A stretch of DNA of 12,137 nt, taken from contig JBDSEG010000028.1 in assembly GCA_039920165.1 (NCBI GenBank), forward strand, positions 1-12,137, given 5' to 3'. The stretch's first letter is position 1, and every line of letters begins with the position of its first letter. Positions 5,992 through 11,681 of this stretch are shown in pieces. The position numbers and the translations under genes were made by a program. The notes below the pieces were generated by a model. That model did not search any database. It saw only the letters and a list, made by a program, of their open reading frames with translations, and was not told the DNA's origin. The DNA is from JBDSEG01 sp039920165 (GTDB lineage Bacteria; Pseudomonadota; Gammaproteobacteria; Burkholderiales; Burkholderiaceae_C).

Positions 5992-7770
5992 TCAGCGGAA
6001 ATCGCCGAAGCTCAGACCCGTCGGCGCCGTAGCGCACTGGAACAGCGCCGCGGTGAGCACGGCATCGGGCTCGTCGCACAGGCGAAAGAACGGCGCGGCC
6101 TGCTCGTTGTGGAATTCGCGCAGACGCTGCGCCACGTGAACCGCGCGCAGGCGGTCGCCGCGCTCGTCGAACGCCTTGGCCCAGGACTGCATCAGGCGCG
6201 CGTCCAATAGATAGTGCGGCGCGCCGGCGAAGCCGTTCATCGGGTCACCGCCGAGGCCGGGCGTGGTCGCCGCGGCGTAGTCGGCGTGGTGCGAGAAGAG
6301 CACGCTGTGCTGGCCTTCGGCGATGCGCTGCGCCAGCGGCGCTGCCCCTTCGGGTGGCGCGAAGATGACGACCACGCGCGCATAGTCGAGCACCGACGCA
6401 AGACCGGCCAGCCACAACGCGATCGCGCCGACAGCCAGCAGATTCGGCCGTGTTGGCCCGACCACGGCGGGCTCGGCGACAGGCGCCGGCGCTGCCAATC
6501 CGAGCCCCCAGACGAAGACGGTCGGCAGCAGGAAATAGACGTACCACAGGGGGTATTCGAGCTGGCTGTGCAGCGCCATCATCACCACCATCACCACGCC
6601 GGCGCGCAGCGCCGGCACGCCCGGTTGATTGGCGCGAAGCGCCGAAGCGCCTGATGCATCGGCGTCTTGCGCGATGCGCCACGCGCGCACCAGCGCCCAG
6701 CCCAGCAGTGCCAGAACGACCAGCGCGAGCGGCATGCCGAGCTCGACGGCGAACTGGAGCGGCAGGTTGTGCGTATGGTCGAAGAAGGCGATCGGGCGTT
6801 TCGGGAACGGCGTCAGTGACCACGCGAAATTGAACTCACCGAAGCCAACGCCGGTCCACGGATGCGCGCGTATCAGCTCGAGCGTGTTCGACCAGATCGC
6901 GAAGCGCGAGCTCGAGATATCGCCGCTGGCGGCAAAGTGCGACTCGATCTCCGAGGCGTTGCCGAGCCGTCCCCAGGCGACCATCGCGAGCCAGAACGCG
7001 CCGTAACCGATGGGCGCCGCAAGCAACGCCCGCCGCCAGTAGCGCGCGAGCCCGCGATCGAACCCGCCCCATCCCGCGAGCACGACGGCACCGACCGCGC
7101 CAGTGCGCGATCCGCTCAGCACCACGGCCCAGAGCAGCAGCACGCCGAGCGCGAGCGCGACGCCGCGCCGCAGTGCGCCGGCACCGGCCAGCCAGACGAT
7201 GGCGACGATGCCCCACAGCAGCAGGCTGCTCAGGTGGTTCGGCTGGCGCAGGTTGCCCACCGCGCGGCCGCCGATCGAGCTGCGCGCGACAAGCGAGCCG
7301 TTGGCCAGACTCGGCGCGAAGACCTGGACCAAGGCGATCACGGCGCCCGCAATTCCGGCCACCAGCAGTCCGATGCACAGCGCGCGGAACGCCGCCTCGC
7401 CGAGCCCGGCGCGCTGCAGCGCTGCGCCGCACAGCGCCACCCCGATCGCCGCGGCGAGCGCGCCGCCGGACGAGAGGGCGAGCGACCACGGCAGCCCGGT
7501 CCACAGCGGCGAAGCGAACGCCGCGGCCATGAGCAGCGCGAGCGCCGCGAGCAGCGGTGCGGCGCCGCGCCATGCGCCCGCATCGCCCGGCGCGCGCGCC
7601 GGCAGGGCCGCCACGAGCATGAAGACAAAGACGCCCCAGCCGACGAGCGCCGCAGCCTGGTTGAGAAAGGTCGCCGAGGGCGGCAGGTTGTAGGCGATCA
7701 GCGTCGGCAGCGCGATGGCCAGGCTGGCGGCCACGCCGAGGGCGCGCTCGTGCGGAGTCGAAAAAGGCAA
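5992..7770 (-). CDS. PglL-like O-oligosaccharyltransferase / O-antigen ligase family membrane protein (Wzy_C_2 type)
   Basis: 592 residues with about 11-12 membrane helices. The signature loop regions are GNLRQPNHLSSLLLWG (172-187), HPWTGVGFGEF (303-313), DHTHNLPLQFAVELGMP (331-347) and HSQLEYPLWYVYFLLP (401-416). These belong to the PglL / Wzy_C_2 branch of the O-antigen ligase superfamily. His332 and His334 lie in the motif that holds an essential histidine in Neisseria PglL. A soluble tail (about 465-592) follows. Such proteins move lipid-linked glycans onto periplasmic proteins, often pilin. No pilin or glycan genes are nearby, so the acceptor is unknown and an O-antigen ligase or polymerase role is not excluded. 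The start is TTG 7770, supported by GAGGGA 8 nt upstream. It converges on moaC with 16 bp between stops. Confidence 0.87.
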   Translation of the reverse strand: MPFSTPHERALGVAASLAIALPTLIAYNLPPSATFLNQAAALVGWGVFVFMLVAALPARAPGDAGAWRGAAPLLAALALLMAAAFASPLWTGLPWSLALSSGGALAAAIGVALCGAALQRAGLGEAAFRALCIGLLVAGIAGAVIALVQVFAPSLANGSLVARSSIGGRAVGNLRQPNHLSSLLLWGIVAIVWLAGAGALRRGVALALGVLLLWAVVLSGSRTGAVGAVVLAGWGGFDRGLARYWRRALLAAPIGYGAFWLAMVAWGRLGNASEIESHFAASGDISSSRFAIWSNTLELIRAHPWTGVGFGEFNFAWSLTPFPKRPIAFFDHTHNLPLQFAVELGMPLALVVLALLGWALVRAWRIAQDADASGASALRANQPGVPALRAGVVMVVMMALHSQLEYPLWYVYFLLPTVFVWGLGLAAPAPVAEPAVVGPTRPNLLAVGAIALWLAGLASVLDYARVVVIFAPPEGAAPLAQRIAEGQHSVLFSHHADYAAATTPGLGGDPMNGFAGAPHYLLDARLMQSWAKAFDERGDRLRAVHVAQRLREFHNEQAAPFFRLCDEPDAVLTAALFQCATAPTGLSFGDFR

Positions 7771-7778
7771 GTCGCTGA

Positions 7779-7784
7779 TCCCTC
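7779..7784 (-). promoter_or_regulatory. ribosome binding site supporting a TTG start
   Basis: GAGGGA on the minus strand lies 8 nt before TTG 7770. The next in-frame ATG is far inside the first membrane helices, so the TTG is the best start. Confidence 0.65.
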
Positions 7785-7795
7785 GAAAGGACGGC

Positions 7796-7843
7796 CGCGC
7801 TGCGCCAGCGCGACGGAGCGCGGATTGTCACCGAGCGCGCTCC
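7796..7843. other. two hairpins between the kinase and the PglL-like gene
   Basis: A 7-bp stem with a 3-nt loop (CGCGCTG/CAGCGCG, 7796-7812) and an 8-bp stem with a 13-nt loop (GGAGCGCG/CGCGCTCC, 7815-7843) lie side by side in the 100-bp gap. Neither is followed by a T-run on either strand. They could be a rho-dependent end of the kinase transcript, a processing site or leader structure for the downstream gene. Confidence 0.4.
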
Positions 7844-7870
7844 CGCGCCTGGACCGACAACGCGTTCTAT

Positions 7871-10141
7871 TCAGTGAAGGGCCCCCGGCGCGCGGCGCGC
7901 GAGCTGCGCCTCGATCGCCCGCTGCAACACCTGCGGCAGGACCGGCTTGACGAGGTGATCGTCGAAGCCGGCTTGCGCGCTGGCGGCGCGGTCGCGTTCC
8001 TGCCCGTAGCCGCTGAGCGCGATCAGCGGCAGATGCCGCAGCGCCGGCGCGGCGCGGATCTCGACCGCGACCTGGAAGCCGTCCTTGCCCGGCATGCCGA
8101 GGTCGAGCACGACGAGGTCGGGCTGCTCGACGCGCAGGCGGGTCAGCGCGGCCTCGCCGTTCTCGGCCTCGGCGACCTGATAGCCCGCCTCGCGCAGCAT
8201 CTGCGCGGTCGTCTCGCGTGCATCGTCGTTGTCCTCGACGAGCAGGATGCGCGCGCTCGCCAGGTCGCCCATCGACGTGACGGCCGCACCTTCGTCGGTG
8301 CCGGCGGGCGTGGGCAACCGCGGCAAGCTGACCGTGAAAACCGTGCCGCGATCGACACCTTCGCTCGTCGCGCCGACCGTTCCGCCGTGCAGTTCGACCA
8401 GTTGCCTGACCAGCGCGAGCCCGATCCCCAGGCCGCTCGCCTGCAGCCCGCGCAGCGTCGGGCCCTGGACGAAGGGTTCGAAGATGTGCGGCATCAGATC
8501 GGCGGCGATGCCCGAGCCGGTATCGCACACCTCGATGAGCGCCTGCGCCTGCGTATGCGTAGGCGCATCCGAATGCGCACCCGCATCCGCCGGCCCGACG
8601 CGAATGCGCACCTCGTTGCCCTGCGGCGAGAATTTGAGCGCGTTCGCGACGAGGTTGTTCACGATCTGCTCGATGCGCACCGCGTCGCCGTCGATCCAGA
8701 CCGGCTCGGCCTGCAACGTGAGCGAACGTCCGACCGCGGCCGGGGTGGCGCGCAGTGCATCGATACAGCGGCGCACGCAGTCGGACAGGTCCAGCGGGTG
8801 CGCATCGAGCGCGATCTTGCCCGACAGCAGGCGGCTCACATCGAGCAGGTCGTCGACGATCTGCTTCAGATGGCGGTTCTGGCGCTGAATGATGGCGACG
8901 AACCGGTTCGCGCGGGGATCCCGGTCCTTGTTGCTGCGCACCAGCACCTCGGTCGCACCCGAGATGGCCGCCAGCGGATTGCGCAGCTCGTGGCCGAGCA
9001 GCGCCAGAAACTCGTCCTTGGCCGCGTTCTCGCGCTGCGCCGCAACGCGCGCCGCACGCTCGTTGTCGAGCAGCTGCTCGCGCTGCGCCTCCACGCCGGC
9101 ACGCGCGGCCTGTTCGGCCGCGAGCAGCTTGCCCGCATCGCCGAGCGCGCGGCCGAGCGTATTCACCTCGTCGAGCGAGGTCTGCAGCGGTTCCGGCGGG
9201 CGCCCCCGGCCGAGCGCATCCGCCGCTTCCGACGCCAGGTCGATGGCACGGATCAGCGCGCGGTTGAGCCACGAGGCCCCGCCGAGCGCGAGCGCGAGCG
9301 CCACCGCCAGACCGGCCATCAGCCACGAGACCGCCTTCGTCGCCGAGGCATCGATCGCATGCACCGGCGCCGCCACCGCGACCGTCCACCCGGTGAGGGC
9401 CGAATGGGTGAAAGAGTCGTAGGCCTCGAGCCCCTCGAGCGTCGAGTGGCGGATCATTCCCTCGTTCGCACCCGCGGCCGCCGCTACCAGCTCGGGGCGC
9501 GCCGCGCGGCCCAGGAGCTCGTCGCTCAGATGGCTGCGCGAAATGAATTTGCCGTTCCGGTCGATCACGGCGACGATCCAGTCGCCGCGCCCCTCGGGCT
9601 GCATCGCGGTCTGCTTCCAGTGCTCGATCGAGAACGCCTGCGCCACCACGAACCGGCCGTTCGGCGTCGGCGGTGCCGGCAGGTACAAGATCGTCACCAG
9701 CTTGCCGGTGGCCGGGCCGACGAGCACATCGCTCACCAGCGGGCGCTGGGTGGCCAGCACCGTTCTCACCCGTTCGAGCGACGCCGGGGGCGGCATCGGC
9801 GCGCCGAACGGCACGGCGGTATTCAGGCGTTGGGTGCCGGTCTCGTCGAGCAGCAAGGTCCAGACGTGCGGCGGCTGGTCGACCGCCTGCGCCTCACGGT
9901 AGAAGGCTTGCAGATCGCCGGTCTGAAGGTGCTGCGACTGCGCCAGCGCCGTCAGCGCGCCGATCGAGCGCTGCACCTGCCCGTCGACCAGCAGCGCGGT
10001 CGCCCGCACCGTCTCGTCCAGACCGCGCAGCGCCGCCTGGCGCTCGCCCTCGCGCACCGCCGCAATCGCCAGCGCCGCCGCCAGGAACCCCGGCAGCAGC
10101 ACGACGGCCGCGAGCAGCAGCAGGTGGGAGCGGATGCGCAT
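7871..10141 (-). CDS. hybrid sensor histidine kinase / response regulator
   Basis: 756 residues from ATG 10141. A membrane helix (about 7-28) leads into a periplasmic sensor domain (about 30-268) with a Cache-like pattern, including VWTLLLDETGTQRLNT and WIVAVIDRNGKFISRS. A second helix (about 271-291) and a HAMP/coiled-coil linker follow. The HisKA domain has DEFLALLGHELRNP with phospho-acceptor His384. The ATPase domain has the N box (NNLVANALKFSP, 495-506), the G1 box (DTGSGIA, 540-546) and GLGIGLALV (570-578). The C-terminal receiver starts ILLVEDNDD (632-640), with phospho-acceptor Asp680 (VVLDLGMPGKDG) and Lys732 (LVKP). All catalytic residues are present. The ligand is unknown. No output regulator is adjacent, so phosphotransfer to a distant partner is likely. 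An unusual short insert (about 516-534) lies in the ATPase domain. Confidence 0.95.
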   Translation of the reverse strand: MRIRSHLLLLAAVVLLPGFLAAALAIAAVREGERQAALRGLDETVRATALLVDGQVQRSIGALTALAQSQHLQTGDLQAFYREAQAVDQPPHVWTLLLDETGTQRLNTAVPFGAPMPPPASLERVRTVLATQRPLVSDVLVGPATGKLVTILYLPAPPTPNGRFVVAQAFSIEHWKQTAMQPEGRGDWIVAVIDRNGKFISRSHLSDELLGRAARPELVAAAAGANEGMIRHSTLEGLEAYDSFTHSALTGWTVAVAAPVHAIDASATKAVSWLMAGLAVALALALGGASWLNRALIRAIDLASEAADALGRGRPPEPLQTSLDEVNTLGRALGDAGKLLAAEQAARAGVEAQREQLLDNERAARVAAQRENAAKDEFLALLGHELRNPLAAISGATEVLVRSNKDRDPRANRFVAIIQRQNRHLKQIVDDLLDVSRLLSGKIALDAHPLDLSDCVRRCIDALRATPAAVGRSLTLQAEPVWIDGDAVRIEQIVNNLVANALKFSPQGNEVRIRVGPADAGAHSDAPTHTQAQALIEVCDTGSGIAADLMPHIFEPFVQGPTLRGLQASGLGIGLALVRQLVELHGGTVGATSEGVDRGTVFTVSLPRLPTPAGTDEGAAVTSMGDLASARILLVEDNDDARETTAQMLREAGYQVAEAENGEAALTRLRVEQPDLVVLDLGMPGKDGFQVAVEIRAAPALRHLPLIALSGYGQERDRAASAQAGFDDHLVKPVLPQVLQRAIEAQLARRAPGALH

Positions 10142-10148
10142 CGGCGCG

Positions 10149-10154
10149 GTTTTA
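10149..10154 (-). promoter_or_regulatory. -10 box (TAAAAC) for a probably leaderless kinase transcript
   Basis: TAAAAC on the minus strand (4 of 6 to consensus) ends 7 nt before ATG 10141, with no Shine-Dalgarno. The spacing equals that at 3350-3355 and 10214-10219. It also argues for 10141 rather than the upstream in-frame start at 10294. Confidence 0.4.
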
Positions 10155-10213
10155 CCATCGGGGGCACAGTGGGCGTATGGGGTCTGGAACGTCGTGGCGC
10201 TGCGGCGGCCGGC

Positions 10214-10219
10214 TACAGT
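10214..10219 (+). promoter_or_regulatory. -10 box (TACAGT) upstream of the DUF4160 relic and DUF2442
   Basis: TACAGT ends 7 nt before ATG 10227, the arrangement of a leaderless transcript. It would drive the DUF4160-DUF2442 pair from the 85-bp region divergent from the kinase. There is no good -35. Confidence 0.4.
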
Positions 10220-10226
10220 CGATCCC

Positions 10227-10466
10227 ATGGCACCCACGGTCTTGCGCAATGGGCAGTTCCGGCTGTTTTTCTTCTCCCGCGAGGAGACACGCATTCACGT
10301 GCACGTTTCGCACCCTGATGAATAGGCCAAATTCTGATTGACGCCGCGGATCTCGGTGGCAACCTCCACCGGCCTGACGCAACGTCAACTTCGAGAGGCA
10401 CATGCCATCGTCGAAGCCCATATCGAGGAGATTCGCAATGCCTGGAGCCGTCACTTCGGCGCCTGA
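10227..10466 (+). pseudogene. DUF4160 protein gene broken by two in-frame stops
   Basis: Reading one frame from ATG 10227 to TGA 10464-10466 gives an 80-codon DUF4160 protein of normal length. The start MAPTVLRNGQFRLFFFSREE and then HVHVSHPD are the family's hallmark N-terminal half. After two internal stops, TAG 10323-10325 and TGA 10335-10337, the same frame resumes with TPRISVATSTGL and ends VEAHIEEIRNAWSRHF, the family C-terminus. Between the stops it reads AKF, and the usual family sequence is AKFW, so the TGA is most simply a mutated Trp codon. No frameshift is needed. Its last 29 bases overlap the downstream DUF2442 gene, the usual arrangement of this pair. A 32-residue fragment could still be made. 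DUF4160 function is unknown; it is often treated as toxin-antitoxin-like because it pairs with DUF2442. Confidence 0.85.
10425..10430 (+). promoter_or_regulatory. ribosome binding site of DUF2442
   Basis: GAGGAG lies 7 nt before ATG 10438 and selects it over the in-frame ATG at 10402. It is inside the 3' end of the broken DUF4160 frame, so DUF2442 can be translated although the upstream frame is closed. Confidence 0.8.
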
Positions 10467-10695
10467 ACTCACCCATGTATCCAAGCATGGGCTGTGGTTG
10501 CTGCTCGGCAACGAGGAACTGCTGCTGCCGTTCGACAAGTTCCCGTGGTTCAAGAAGGCCACCATCGAACAACTCGAAGAAGTCGAGTGGCCGACCCCGG
10601 ATCACCTGTACTGGCCGCAACTGGACGTCGATCTCTCGGTCGAGTCGATCCGCAATCCCGGCGCATTCCCACTCGTTTGCGGGCAGGCGCGCTGA
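10438..10695 (+). CDS. DUF2442 domain protein, intact partner of the broken DUF4160
   Basis: 85 residues. The C-terminal part, HLYWPQLDVDLSVESIRNPG then FPLV, is the DUF2442 signature, and LPFDKFPWFKKAT is the usual middle. The frame is complete with a strong ribosome binding site. It overlaps the end of the DUF4160 frame by 29 bp. DUF2442 proteins are small, of unknown biochemical function, and typically encoded directly after DUF4160. By analogy with toxin-antitoxin pairs it may be the surviving half, but which member would be toxic is not known to me. A cytoplasmic location is expected, since no signal or membrane segment is seen. Confidence 0.88.
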   Translation: MPGAVTSAPELTHVSKHGLWLLLGNEELLLPFDKFPWFKKATIEQLEEVEWPTPDHLYWPQLDVDLSVESIRNPGAFPLVCGQAR

Positions 10696-10740
10696 CGAGG
10701 CGGGTTGCGCGCCCTCGTTGCCCGGCCTGCGTCAGGACAA

Positions 10741-10867
10741 TTCGAGCCGCTTTTTACTGCTGGATGGGCCGGTACCCAGAACGGCAAGCTCCTCGCACTC
10801 GCGGCGACGCGACGTCTTCATAGCAGCCGATCGAAATCTCGAGTACCAGCAGAATCCGGAAGGTTCA
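10741..10867 (+). pseudogene. DUF5615 (PIN-like) remnant, frameshifted and truncated
   Basis: Between DUF2442 and vapB two frames join into a recognisable DUF5615 segment. The frame of base 10762 reads GWAGTQNGKLLALAAT up to about 10809. Then the +1 frame from 10811 reads DVFIAADRNLEYQQNPE. DUF5615 proteins carry just this order (GWAG.KNG.LL..A, then FD.F.T.D.N...QQN). The shift near 10807-10811 needs one inserted or two deleted bases. The N-terminus is unclear: CVRTIRAA in the third frame (about 10731-10754) may be a further piece. The C-terminal strand is missing, and vapB begins 4 bp after the QQNPEG part. DUF5615 proteins are PIN-fold predicted nucleases usually paired with DUF433, which is absent here. 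No product is expected. Confidence 0.65.
10858..10863 (+). promoter_or_regulatory. ribosome binding site of vapB
   Basis: GGAAGG lies 7 nt before ATG 10871. It falls at the end of the DUF5615 remnant. Confidence 0.7.
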
Positions 10868-10870
10868 GCC

Positions 10871-11133
10871 ATGGACACCACCACCCTGTCCAGTCGCGGT
10901 CAGATCGTCATTCCCAAGGCGCTGCGAGAGTCTCGTCGTTGGGCCGAGGGGACGACGTTCATCGTGGAGACGGTTCCGGAAGGCATTCTTCTCAAGCCTT
11001 TGATCCGTTTCCCGCGACACGTCTAGCGGATGTGATGGGCAGCGCGAACTACCAGGGCCCGGCCTTGTCGCAGGTCGAGATCGACGCTGCGCTCGCTGCC
11101 GATGTGGTGCGGCGGCACACGCCGCGCAACTGA
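10871..11133 (+). pseudogene. vapB: VapB-type antitoxin (AbrB/SpoVT domain) with a one-base deletion
   Basis: From ATG 10871 the frame encodes an AbrB/SpoVT swapped-hairpin DNA-binding domain: TTTLSSRGQIVIPKALRES, then GTTFIVETVPEGILLKP. It hits TAG at 11024-11026 after 51 residues (ending RFPRHV). The neighbouring frame continues TRLADVMGSANYQGPALSQ and ends at TGA 11131-11133, which is the toxin-binding C-terminus of this antitoxin family. Restoring a single C within 11012-11018 rejoins the two as FPPTRLADV, the family's usual linker. The truncated product may still bind DNA but would lack the part that wraps VapC. It lies 16 bp before the broken vapC. A sequencing error is the main alternative, though three neighbours are also damaged. 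Confidence 0.85.
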
Positions 11134-11149
11134 CCTTGCGCCATCTGCC

Positions 11150-11594
11150 GTGATCGCACTCGACACCAATGTGCTGATGCGTTGCCTGACGCTCGACGAC
11201 CCGAGCCAGGTGCCGGCCGCCGAGGCCTTGCTGGGTCACACCAACGGCGTATTCGTCTCCAAGACTGTGCCGTTCGAACTCGAATGGGTACTGCGCGCGG
11301 CTTACCGCCTGCCCGCGCCCGTGGTCCATGCGGCAATCGCCGGACTCTGCGGGTTGCCCAATCTGACACTCGAGGACCCGGGCCAGGTCACGCAGGCGCC
11401 GGCAGACCATTCGAATGGCCTCGACTTCGCGGATGCACTGCACGTCGCATCTTCCATATTCCATCGCCGACGAAGGGATGTTCAGCTTCGACGCTGCGCT
11501 CGTTCGCGCAGCGAAAGATGCAGGAAGAGAGGTCCGCCTTGCGGGCAGCTCGCGTATTCGTGGGACCAGGCCGCGCAAACGGCGCGGCGGCTGA
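11150..11594 (+). pseudogene. vapC: VapC PIN-domain ribonuclease toxin, frameshifted near the C-terminus
   Basis: From GTG 11150 the frame reads MIALDTNVLMRCLTLDD (Asp5), KTVPFELEWVLRA (Glu43) and GLDFADALHVASS (Asp92 and Asp95), three of the four acidic PIN-site positions. After about 11455 it turns into Arg-rich nonsense and runs on to a stop at 11764. The +1 frame from 11466 reads ADEGMFSFDAALVRAAKD, then REVRLAG, to TGA 11592-11594. That is the normal C-terminus, with the last catalytic Asp in SFDAAL. One inserted or two deleted bases between 11450 and 11468 explain this. The whole (about 148 codons) is normal VapC length. VapC toxins cleave tRNA or rRNA; this one should be inactive, as it lacks the fourth acid and part of the fold. 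Confidence 0.85.
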
Positions 11595-11681
11595 GAATTC
11601 GGCCACTCGGCGGCCGCCGTCATAGGGGGCTCAGTGTTTTCGGCTACCTTTTGAGTTGGCGGATATCGGACGCAAGGACAA

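Noticed and set aside
6577..6597. Plus-strand run of CAT/CAC codons resembling a polyhistidine tag
   Set aside because: It is the complement of a Val/Met-rich membrane helix (VVMVVMM) in the minus-strand PglL-like gene; the plus frame is a shadow.
7698..9389. 563-codon minus-strand ORF in another frame of the kinase
   Set aside because: Same strand but a different frame; low-complexity Arg/Ala/Gly sequence without motifs.
7715..10318. 867-codon plus-strand ORF opposite the histidine kinase
   Set aside because: Composition (Arg/Gln/His-rich, no domains) is typical of antisense frames in GC-rich DNA. The minus strand encodes a complete kinase with all motifs.
10871..11594. Programmed ribosomal frameshifting in vapB and vapC
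   Set aside because: The shift points lack slippery heptamers and the two shifts go in opposite directions, so indel decay is simpler.
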